Source: Pseudomonadota bacterium
GTDB lineage: Bacteria; Desulfobacterota; Binatia; UBA9968
Reading direction: 5' to 3'
NCBI GenBank assembly: GCA_021324155.1
Contig: JAJPJQ010000019.1
Location: 1-64,000, forward strand
DNA length: 64,000 nt
Under the pieces are notes generated by a model. The model was not told where the DNA came from and searched no databases. It saw nothing but the letters and a program-made list of their open reading frames with translations. This document shows, one piece after another, positions 1 through 7,270 of this stretch (positions within the stretch are counted from its first letter, which is position 1; the number at the start of each line of letters is the position of its first letter). A program made the translations under genes and the position numbers.

Positions 1-1
1 C

Positions 2-1330
2 GGCGAATGCCGGCGCGAGAGCGTCGGCACGATGTGCCCGAGCTACCGCGCGACGCGCGAGGAGATGCACTCGACGCGCGGCCGCGCGCATCTGCTCTTC
101 GAGATGCTGCGCGGCAATCCGCTGCGAGACGGCTGGCGCGATGCCGGCGTGCGCGAGGCGCTCGACCTCTGCCTCGCATGCAAGGGCTGCAAGGGCGAAT
201 GTCCGGTGCAGGTCGACATGGCGACGTACAAGGCCGAGTTTCTTTCGCACTATTACGAGAAGCGGCTGCGCCCGCGGCACGCCTATTCGATGGGCTTGAT
301 TTACTGGTGGGCGCGCCTGGCCTCGCTCGCGCCGCGCGCGGTCAACTTTTTTACGCACGCGCCGCTCGCCAGCCGCGCGCTCAAATTCTTCGGCGGCATC
401 GCGGAGGAGCGCGATGTGCCCATGTTCGCGCCCGAGACTTTCACGCGCTGGTTTCGCCGGCGCGCGCCGCGAAACATGGGCAATGCCAAGGTGATGCTCT
501 GGCCCGACACTTTCAACAACCATTTTTATCCGGAGGTCTGCCGTGCGGCGGTCGAAGTCCTCGAAGCCGCCGGCTTTCGCGTCGTCATCCCGCAAGTGTC
601 GCTCTGCTGCGGGCGGCCGCTCTACGATTTCGGCATGCTCGACACGGCCAAGCGACTGCTCCGGCGCATTCTCGATACGCTCGCGCCGGAGATCGAGGCC
701 GACGTGCCGGTTATCGGACTCGAGCCGAGCTGCGTGGCGGTTTTTCGCGACGAGATGTTGAATTTATTTCCCCACGACGAGGACGCCAAGCGCCTCGCCG
801 CGAACTGCTTTCTGCTGCCGGAGTTTCTCGAGACGATGATCGACGGCTACAAACCCTCCCAGCTCGGTCGTAAGGCGCTCGTCCACGGTCATTGCCATCA
901 AAAAGCGATCATGGGCATGGCACATGAGAAAAGTCTTTTTTCAAAGCTCGGCCTCGACTGCGAGCTGCTCGACTCCGGCTGCTGCGGTATGGCGGGATCG
1001 TTCGGCTTCGAAGCCGGCCACTACGATGTATCGATGAAGATCGGCGAGCAATTGCTGCTGCCCGCCGTGCGGCGCGCGTCCAAGGACGCGCTCGTCGTGG
1101 CCGACGGCTTCAGCTGCCGCGAGCAGGTGCGGCATGCTATCGGCCGCAAGCCGCTGCATTCGGCTGAACTGTTGCAAATGGCGCTTCGGCAGACCGCCGG
1201 CCGGACAACGGAGCGCGTCAGTGTTAATAACGGGCGCAACGGACGGCACGTGCGCGCGGCACTGGTGATCGGCGCGACCGCGGTCGCCTCCGCCTGGATG
1301 CTCGCGCGGAGAGCGGACCATGAAATATAA
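2..1330 (+). CDS. Fe-S oxidoreductase, C-terminal part of a FAD-linked oxidase/GlpC-like protein (5' partial)
   Basis: The frame is open from base 2, so the gene begins upstream. The visible part is the Fe-S electron-transfer module found at the end of D-lactate/glycolate-type FAD oxidases. The tail of a first 4Fe-4S motif (GTMCPSY) is followed by a second, CLACKGCKGECP, near base 170-202. Two cysteine-rich CCG repeats follow (SLCCGRP near 600 and SGCCGMAGSFGFE near 980), which bind Fe-S or heterodisulfide-like clusters. The oxidase domain itself is not in the window, so the substrate cannot be told. The extreme C-terminus is unusual: after a basic linker there is one hydrophobic helix (VRAALVIGATAVASAWML) and a charged end, suggesting a membrane tail-anchor. 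The last 11 bases overlap the next gene. Confidence 0.85.
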   Translation, partial: GECRRESVGTMCPSYRATREEMHSTRGRAHLLFEMLRGNPLRDGWRDAGVREALDLCLACKGCKGECPVQVDMATYKAEFLSHYYEKRLRPRHAYSMGLIYWWARLASLAPRAVNFFTHAPLASRALKFFGGIAEERDVPMFAPETFTRWFRRRAPRNMGNAKVMLWPDTFNNHFYPEVCRAAVEVLEAAGFRVVIPQVSLCCGRPLYDFGMLDTAKRLLRRILDTLAPEIEADVPVIGLEPSCVAVFRDEMLNLFPHDEDAKRLAANCFLLPEFLETMIDGYKPSQLGRKALVHGHCHQKAIMGMAHEKSLFSKLGLDCELLDSGCCGMAGSFGFEAGHYDVSMKIGEQLLLPAVRRASKDALVVADGFSCREQVRHAIGRKPLHSAELLQMALRQTAGRTTERVSVNNGRNGRHVRAALVIGATAVASAWMLARRADHEI

Positions 1331-1757
1331 AGCGCTCGGCGGGGCGAGTGAGAAAACATACGCGCTGATTTTCGACAAGGGCGACGAAGCGGTGGAGGGA
1401 CTTATCGGGTTCGCGAAAGAGCGCCGACTCGGCGGGAGTCATCTAACGGCGATCGGCGCATTCAGCGACGCGACGCTCGGCTTTTTCGATCGCGACAAAA
1501 AGGATTATCGTAAGATCCCCATCCGCGAGCAGGTCGAGGTCCTTTCGCTGGTGGGCGATATCGCGCTCAAAGACGGCGCGCCGCAGCTGCACGCGCACGT
1601 GGTCGTCGGCAAAGCCGACGGCACCGCGCACGGCGGCCATCTGCTCGAAGCGCATGTCTGGCCCACGCTCGAAGTTATCGTGACGGAATCCCCGACGCAC
1701 CTGCGGCGCAAAGTCGATGAAGAAACGGGGCTCGCGCTGATCGATGTCGACCATTAA
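1320..1757 (+). CDS. PPC/DUF296 domain protein
   Basis: This 145-residue protein matches the whole PPC (plant and prokaryote conserved, DUF296) fold. The N-terminus resembles other members (EKTYALIFDKGDE), followed by GSHLTAIGAF and a metal-site-like LHAHVVVGKADGTAHGGHLLEAHVW stretch, quoted here only in part: LHAHVVVG and HGGHLLEAHV carry the histidines. In plants PPC is linked to an AT-hook; the free-standing bacterial form has no settled function and is described as DNA-binding or as a small trimeric domain. No AT-hook is present. It overlaps the upstream oxidoreductase by 11 bases, so the two are probably co-transcribed and translationally coupled. Confidence 0.85.
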   Translation: MKYKALGGASEKTYALIFDKGDEAVEGLIGFAKERRLGGSHLTAIGAFSDATLGFFDRDKKDYRKIPIREQVEVLSLVGDIALKDGAPQLHAHVVVGKADGTAHGGHLLEAHVWPTLEVIVTESPTHLRRKVDEETGLALIDVDH

Positions 1758-1798
1758 GCGTGCAGACCCGCGCAAACCATTGTCGGAGACAAACTGCT

Positions 1799-2797
1799 AT
1801 GCACCATCCGGAGACCGTCGTCATTACCGGCGCCTCGGCAGGCGTCGGCCGCGCGACCGTGCGCGAATTCGCAAGGCGCCGAGCACATATCGGATTGATC
1901 GCCCGCGGCGAAGAGCGGCTCGCGGCGGCGAAAAATGAAATCGAAGACGCCGGCGGCAAGGCGCTGACGTTTTCCGTCGACGTCGCCGACGCCGAAGCGG
2001 TCGAAGCCGCGGCCGGCGAGGTCGAGGCCAAGCTCGGGCCGATCGACATCTGGATCAACAACGCCATGACGTCGATTTTCTCGCCGGTCAAAGAAATGCA
2101 GCCCGATGAGTTCAAGCGCGTGACGGAGGTCACCTATCTCGGCGTCGTTTACGGCACGCTCGCGGCGCTCAAGCGCATGCTGCCGCGCGACCGCGGCGTC
2201 ATTGTGGAAGTGGGCTCCGCGCTGGCGTACCGCGGTATTCCGCTGCAAGCCGCCTATTGCGGCGCGAAGCATGCGATCCAGGGCTTCGTCGATTCGCTGC
2301 GCTGCGAATTATTGCACGACGCGAGCCGCGTCCGCGTCACGATGGTGCAGATGCCGGCGCTGAATACGCCGCAATTTTCCTGGGTGAAGAGCCGGCTGCC
2401 GCACAAGGCGCAGCCGGTGCCGCCGATCTTTCAGCCAGAAGTCGCGGCCGAAGCGATCTATTGGGCCGCGCATCATGATCGACCGGAAGTGTACGTGGGC
2501 TGGCCGACGGTCGAGGCGATCGTCGGCAACAAGATCGCGCCGCGAATCGCCGACGAATACCTCGCGCGCGTCGGCTACAAATCGCAGCAGACCGATGCTC
2601 CCGAAGATAAGGACCGTCCCGATAATTTGTGGCGTCCGGTTCGAGGCGATTTTGCGGCGCACGGCGCCTTCGATGCCCGCGCGCGGAACCATTCCATCCA
2701 GCTCTGGGCGACGACCCACCGCGGCTGGCTTGCGGCGGGGGCCCTCGCGCTTGCCGGAGCGGCGTACATGGCCCTGTCGCGCAACGGCCGCCCCTGA
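1799..2797 (+). CDS. short-chain dehydrogenase/reductase with C-terminal membrane tail
   Basis: This 332-residue SDR has an N-terminal cofactor motif TGASAGVG (residues about 9-16), NNA at the end of strand 4, and the catalytic serine/tyrosine/lysine set (VEVGSALAYRG, then YCGAKHA, YxxxK). It should use NAD(P)H on an unknown alcohol or ketone. The classical fold ends near residue 255. A roughly 75-residue extension then closes with one hydrophobic helix (WLAAGALALAGAAYMALS), which would anchor the C-terminus in the membrane. The ATG at 1799 is preferred over an upstream GTG at 1760 because GGAGA lies about 10 bases before it. Confidence 0.85.
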   Translation: MHHPETVVITGASAGVGRATVREFARRRAHIGLIARGEERLAAAKNEIEDAGGKALTFSVDVADAEAVEAAAGEVEAKLGPIDIWINNAMTSIFSPVKEMQPDEFKRVTEVTYLGVVYGTLAALKRMLPRDRGVIVEVGSALAYRGIPLQAAYCGAKHAIQGFVDSLRCELLHDASRVRVTMVQMPALNTPQFSWVKSRLPHKAQPVPPIFQPEVAAEAIYWAAHHDRPEVYVGWPTVEAIVGNKIAPRIADEYLARVGYKSQQTDAPEDKDRPDNLWRPVRGDFAAHGAFDARARNHSIQLWATTHRGWLAAGALALAGAAYMALSRNGRP

Positions 2798-2852
2798 CTG
2801 CTCGCCAAGTTAATCCTCAGATTATCTTCCCAAAACCGACCAAATTGCGTTG

Positions 2853-2881
2853 ATATCGCCGGTATATCGTACAGAATATCG
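2853..2881. repeat. three ATATCG repeats about one helical turn apart
   Basis: ATATCG occurs at 2853-2858, 2864-2869 and 2876-2881, spaced 11 and 12 bases, just upstream of the predicted selenoprotein gene. Sites on one DNA face at helical-turn spacing are typical of cooperative regulator binding. This is an inference; no regulator is identified. Confidence 0.3.
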
Positions 2882-2914
2882 TTAACGCGAATTTGCTCTC
2901 ATCGAGGGGGAAAA

Positions 2915-4318
2915 ATGGCGGCTGAACGATCTTACGATGCGATTATCATCGGCGCCGGACAGGCGGCAAAACCGCTCTCGATGGTTTTAGCCAAGGCGGG
3001 ACTCAAGATGGCTCTTGTCGAAGAGAAGCACGTGGGAGGCGCCTGCGTCAATTATGGTTGAACGCCGACTAAAACCATGGCGGCGAGCGCGCGCGTCGCC
3101 CATCTTGCCCGGCGGGCAAGCGAGTATGGCGTAGAGACGGGTCGCGTCGAAGTGAATCTGGCTAAGGTGAGGGAGCGCAAGCAGCGCATCGTCGAACGCT
3201 TCCGCAACGGGTCGGAGAAGCTTCTACAAGCCACCGCGAATCTGGATGTCATTTACGGGAAGGCGAGTTTTATCGATGCGAGGACGGTTAAAGTCGACGC
3301 CGCAGGCGCCGAAGCGCTCCATCTTCGGGCTGAAAAAATCCTTCTCAACACCGGCGCGAGGCCGGTCATCCCTCCGATCGACGGACTCAGTCGAGTGCCG
3401 TTTTTGGATTCGACGTCGATCATGGAGCTCGATGCGCTGCCGGAGCATCTCCTGGTCTTGGGCGGCGGATACATCGCTATCGAGTTCGGGCAAATGTTTC
3501 GGCATTACGGCAGCCGGGTGACCATGTTCGAGCGCGGCGACCAGCTCTTGGCGCGCGAGGACGGCGACGTGGCCGAGGAGGTCATTAGAATCCTGAGGGA
3601 AGACGGAATCGATGTGCGACTAAAGACGACGCCGACCCGTGTCGAGACGACCGATCGAGGCGGGATTCGACTGACGCTCGGCGGCGGGATGCTCGAAGGT
3701 TCTCATCTGCTGATCGCTGCGGGACGCCGTCCGAATACGGATCATTTGAACCTCGACGGCGCCGGCGTGGAGGTGGACGAGAATGGCTATGTAAAAATCA
3801 ACGAGCGACTCGAAACTAACGTGCCGGGCATTTATGCGATGGGTGATATCAAACCGGGTCCCGCTTTCACGCACATCTCCTACGATGATTTTCGCATCCT
3901 CCGGGCAAATCTTTTGCGAAAGGGCCATGTAGGCATCGCCGGCCGGCCGGTGCCGTACACGATTTTCATGAATCCGCAACTCGGCCGCGTGGGCCTGACG
4001 GAAAGAGAGGCGCGCGCGCAGGGCCGCTCGATTCGCGTCGCCAAACTGCCGATGGCCAATGTCGCCCATGCCATCGAGTTCGGCGAAACGCGCGGATTCA
4101 TGAAGGCGATCGTCGACGCGAACACGAATCAGATTTTAGGCTGCGCGATCCTCGGCATGGAAGGCGGGGAAGTCATGCCGGTGTTGCAGGTCGCGATGAT
4201 GGGGAAGCTGCCTTACCCCGTTATTCGCGACGGCATCTTTGCCCATCCCACGCTGGCTGAGTCTTTGAACAATCTCTTCATGGCGATGGATGCCCACGGA
4301 TTGGGAGAAATGAAGTAA
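2915..4318 (+). CDS. predicted selenocysteine-containing FAD pyridine-nucleotide disulfide oxidoreductase (MerA/RclA/lipoamide dehydrogenase-like)
   Basis: Reading from ATG 2915 (Shine-Dalgarno GAGGGGG at 2904-2910) gives 467 residues if the single in-frame TGA at 3059-3061 is read through. The FAD motif is GAGQAAKP (from residue 13). The redox motif reads GGACVNYG-(TGA)-TPTK, where class I enzymes have GGxCxNxGCxPTK, so the TGA replaces exactly the second, flavin-proximal cysteine: C44-x4-U49. The rest is intact: NAD domain [13 protein letters not shown], second FAD motif GIYAMGDI, and the dimer-interface base pair H444/E449 in HPTLAE. No HMA mercury domain is present, so MerA activity is not implied. 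Family members pass electrons from NAD(P)H through FAD to the redox pair; the substrate is unknown. Selenocysteine insertion is inferred. A nonsense mutation or a TGC/TGT misread is the alternative, and selABCD lie outside the window. Confidence 0.75.
3077..3103 (+). promoter_or_regulatory. candidate bacterial SECIS hairpin
   Basis: Bases 3077-3085 pair with 3094-3103 (C3101 bulged, one G-U pair), closing an 8-base loop AGCGCGCG at 3086-3093. The loop begins 24 bases after the TGA and has G as its second base. Bacterial SECIS elements are known to need an apical loop about 16-37 bases after UGA with a G among the first two loop bases. The region is GC-rich, so chance pairing is possible. Confidence 0.55.
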
Positions 4319-4399
4319 AGTTAGCGTGTTGACTTCGCGAGCGGCTTGTATCAAGAACCTGCCAGTCGGGGATGTGCCAAAAATCCTAGGAGGTGGGGG

Positions 4400-5419
4400 A
4401 TGAAACCAAAGCGCTTCGCGCGCCGGTATTCCGTTCTTCTCGCAATATTAGGTCTCGTTCTCCTCGCCGCATCGCCGCTCTGTGCGGCAGACAAGATCCG
4501 CGCCGCCTCCGGCGGCTTCGGTACGGCGATCAACGCGCTCGTGCCGGGAGCGTACCATCAGAAAGTTTTTCAGAAATACGGCCTCGACGTCGAGTACATC
4601 GCGCTCGACAGCGGCACGCTCGGCATGCAGACGCTGCTCGCGAACGAGATCCAGGTGCTGTTCACGACCGGCGCGCTGCCGGTGACCTCCAATCTCCAGG
4701 GCGGCGACGTGTCGATCATCGCCGGCGGCATCAACTTTTTTCCTTTCAAGTTGATCGTGCGGCCGGAGATCAAGAATCCGGCGGACCTGAAAGGCAAATC
4801 GGTTGCGATCAGCCGCTTCGGCTCGGCGTCGGATTTCGCCGCGGTCGCGGCGCTGGAGAAATTCGGCGTCAACGCGAAGCAGGTGACGATGCTCCAGATC
4901 GGCGGCAACCCAAGCCGGCTCGCGGCACTGACCGGTGGCTCGGTGCAGGCGACGGTCTTCAGCGAACCGCACGCGAGCATAGCGGTGAGAAAATTCGGCA
5001 TGCGTGAGATTTACGATCTCGCCGACAGCGGCATCCCGTTTCCGCAGAACTGCTTCATGGTGCGCCGGAGTTATCTGGCGGAGAACCGGCCGAAGGTGGT
5101 GAACTTCATGAAGGCGGTCATCGAGGGCCTCTACGTGCTGAAGCGCGACAAGCCTGCGGCGATCCGGGTGATCAAGCGCTACCTGCGCATCGACGAGGAC
5201 GAGATGGCGGCGATCGGCTACGATTATTATCTCGTGCAGCACGGCGACGACATTCTCACGCTGCCGGATCGTAAAGGTCTCGAGATGGTGATTGCCGACA
5301 CAGCCAAGACGAATCCGAAGGCGAAAGGACAGACGCCGGAGTCGCTGAAGCTTCTCGATTCGAGTGTACTCGACGAGATCAAGAAGAGCGGCTTTGTCGA
5401 GAAGGTGAAACGGTCGTAA
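4400..5419 (+). CDS. NMT1/THI5-like ABC transporter substrate-binding protein
   Basis: The ATG at 4400 sits behind a near-perfect AGGAGGTG (4388-4395). The 339-residue product has a basic, hydrophobic signal peptide ending near SPLCAADK, then the periplasmic binding fold of the SsuA/TauA/NMT1 group (AINALVPGAYHQKVF, KNPADLKGKSVAISRFGSAS, GNPSRLAALTGG, FSEPHASIAVRKFG). Such proteins deliver nitrate/sulfonate/pyrimidine-like or other small organic ligands to ABC importers. No permease or ATPase gene is next to it, so it is an orphan here and its ligand cannot be predicted. The cysteine near the cleavage site (LCAAD) could make it a lipoprotein, but the box is not convincing. Confidence 0.85.
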   Translation: MKPKRFARRYSVLLAILGLVLLAASPLCAADKIRAASGGFGTAINALVPGAYHQKVFQKYGLDVEYIALDSGTLGMQTLLANEIQVLFTTGALPVTSNLQGGDVSIIAGGINFFPFKLIVRPEIKNPADLKGKSVAISRFGSASDFAAVAALEKFGVNAKQVTMLQIGGNPSRLAALTGGSVQATVFSEPHASIAVRKFGMREIYDLADSGIPFPQNCFMVRRSYLAENRPKVVNFMKAVIEGLYVLKRDKPAAIRVIKRYLRIDEDEMAAIGYDYYLVQHGDDILTLPDRKGLEMVIADTAKTNPKAKGQTPESLKLLDSSVLDEIKKSGFVEKVKRS

Positions 5420-5471
5420 AAAGCAGGTATAAATAGAAGGCAAAAGTTAACTTGCGAGGCCCGCTAGGACC

Positions 5472-6644
5472 ATGTCTTTCTGGAATGAAATCCCGAGGCC
5501 GATCGTCGGCCTTTCGCCGATGGACGGCGTCACCGACGCGTCGTTTCGCTACATCACGGCGACGGTCGGCCGGCCGGACGTCATTCTCACGGAATTCGTC
5601 AGCGTCGACACCGCCGCGTTCGCGCCGGAGTCGCTCCTGCGGGATTTCACGTACTCGGAAGTGGAGCGGCCGATCGCCGCGCAGATTTACGGACACACGC
5701 CGGAGACGTTCTACAAAGTCGCCCACATCGTGTGCGAGCTCGGCTTCGACGGGCTCGACATCAACATGGGCTGCCCGGCGAAGAAGGTGGCCGCGAAGGG
5801 GAGCGGCGCGGGTCTGATTCAGACTCCGGCGCTCGCGCGTGAAATCATTCGCGCCGCGCGGCAGGGAATTCGCGACTGGGCGGCGGGGCAGACGCTGGCG
5901 GCCATCGGCATCGACGGGGAATTTGTCGCGCGCATCAGGAACGCCAACCGCATGCGCTGCGGCGCCGAGGCGCCCGCCGAGCGGCGCGAGATTCCGGTGT
6001 CGGTCAAGACGCGCATCGGCTACGAGGCGGTGGTGGTCGAAGACTGGATCAAAAATTTGCTCGAAGAGCGGCCGGCGGTGATCTCGATCCACGGCCGCAC
6101 GCTGATGCAGCAGTACAGCGGCAGCGCCGATTGGAGCGCGATCGCGCGCGCGGTCGAGGCCGCGCGCGGCTCGGCGACGCTAATCCTCGGCAACGGCGAC
6201 CTGAGGAGCCTCGCCGACGTCTACCGGCGCGTCACGGAGACGGGAGTCGACGGCGTGCTGCTCGGCCGCGCGGCTCAAGGCAATCCATGGATTTTTCGAG
6301 GCAAGCTCGAACTTAAGGACTCCGTTAAGTCGGTCTGCGCGGACTCGGTCCCGCTTCCGCCAAACGTCGCTATCGAGGAGCGCTTCAGCGTTTTGCTGGA
6401 CCATTGCCGTCATTTCGCCGCGTGGCGCGAGCCGCACGTTTTCGTCGCGATGCGAAAGCAGCTCGCGTCGTATATCCGCGCGGTGCCGCGCGCCGCGGAC
6501 ATGCGCTATCGGATGGTGCACGTGAACGTGCTCGAAGACGTCGAGCGCTGCCTCGAGGATTACACCGCCGCGCTCGCGTCCGAGTCGTTTCCGATCCGCG
6601 CCTCGTGGAATTCACCGCCGGCGGCGGCGCTGCGATGCGGTTGA
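5472..6644 (+). CDS. dus: tRNA-dihydrouridine synthase
   Basis: This 390-residue flavoprotein of the Dus family reduces uridine to dihydrouridine in tRNA with FMN and NADPH. The FMN barrel starts with LSPMDGVTDASFR, the catalytic acid is C101 in DINMGCPAKK, and later FMN-phosphate motifs are visible (SIHGRTLMQQYSG, LILGNGDL, GVLLGRAAQGNPWIF). Compared with ordinary DusA/B/C (about 310-350 residues) there is an insertion of about 40 residues after the catalytic loop (residues 135-180). The subfamily is therefore left open. The last 10 bases overlap the Maf gene, suggesting one transcript. Confidence 0.9.
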   Translation: MSFWNEIPRPIVGLSPMDGVTDASFRYITATVGRPDVILTEFVSVDTAAFAPESLLRDFTYSEVERPIAAQIYGHTPETFYKVAHIVCELGFDGLDINMGCPAKKVAAKGSGAGLIQTPALAREIIRAARQGIRDWAAGQTLAAIGIDGEFVARIRNANRMRCGAEAPAERREIPVSVKTRIGYEAVVVEDWIKNLLEERPAVISIHGRTLMQQYSGSADWSAIARAVEAARGSATLILGNGDLRSLADVYRRVTETGVDGVLLGRAAQGNPWIFRGKLELKDSVKSVCADSVPLPPNVAIEERFSVLLDHCRHFAAWREPHVFVAMRKQLASYIRAVPRAADMRYRMVHVNVLEDVERCLEDYTAALASESFPIRASWNSPPAAALRCG

Positions 6645-7258
6645 TTCTCGCATCGACTTCTCCGCGCCGCCGCGAAATCATCGCTCTGCTCGGCATTCCA
6701 TTCGAAGTCGTCGCGCCGCCGTTCGAGGAGGTGGTTTCGCCCTCCCGGCCGATCGGCGAAGAAGTTCTAGACTTCGCGGTCGGCAAAGCTGCTTCCGTCG
6801 CGGCGCAGCATTCCGAGAGCATTGTGATCGGCAGCGACACGATGATTCTTCTCGGCGGCGAAAAAATGGGCAAACCGGTGAATCCGGCCGACGCGAGGCG
6901 GATGCTACGCGCGTTCGCCGGCCGCACCCATGCGATTTACACGAGCGTTGCGATTGTCGATCCCGGCGGACCGGGGCTGCGCTGCGTCGAGGAAGTAGAA
7001 GTCAGAATGCGCGCGTATTCGGAAGAGGAGAGCGAGCGATATCTTGCTTTGGGCGAGTCGCTCGACAAAGCCGGCGCGTATTCGATCCAGGGACGGGGAT
7101 CCGAATTGATTGATGCGATCGAAGGCGATTATCTCGCCGCCGTGGGATTGCCGCTCAGGCCGATCGCGCGATATCTCGCGAGCCGCGGCGTGGCCGCGGC
7201 CGTAGACGTGGAAAAAATCTACACGGAAAAGTACTATCGCAACTGGGCGAGCTTTTAG
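6635..7258 (+). CDS. maf: Maf-family nucleoside triphosphate pyrophosphatase
   Basis: The 207-residue product begins with the Maf signature LILASTSPRRREII and retains the S-R-R phosphate-binding residues, GSDTMI with the catalytic aspartate, and AGAYSIQGRGSELI near residue 150. Maf proteins hydrolyse dTTP/UTP or modified nucleotides to the monophosphate and have been linked to division arrest and nucleotide house-cleaning. The ATG at 6635 overlaps the dus stop by 10 bases, implying translational coupling. A C-terminal tail of about 20 residues (KIYTEKYYRNWASF) is longer than in YhdE. Confidence 0.92.
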   Translation: MRLILASTSPRRREIIALLGIPFEVVAPPFEEVVSPSRPIGEEVLDFAVGKAASVAAQHSESIVIGSDTMILLGGEKMGKPVNPADARRMLRAFAGRTHAIYTSVAIVDPGGPGLRCVEEVEVRMRAYSEEESERYLALGESLDKAGAYSIQGRGSELIDAIEGDYLAAVGLPLRPIARYLASRGVAAAVDVEKIYTEKYYRNWASF

Positions 7259-7270
7259 CCGCGCGGGTAT

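Noticed and set aside
3059-3061. Reading the TGA as an ordinary stop and the gene as a pseudogene or as starting at ATG 3077
   Set aside because: A start at 3077 would give a flavoenzyme without its FAD-binding motif or redox pair; the upstream frame has a ribosome site and encodes exactly these. The stop falls on the catalytic cysteine and all else is intact. Sequencing error remains possible.
4448-5443. 331-codon open frame on the minus strand
   Set aside because: It is the complement of the substrate-binding protein gene, which has a signal peptide and strong ribosome site. High GC content produces many such shadows.
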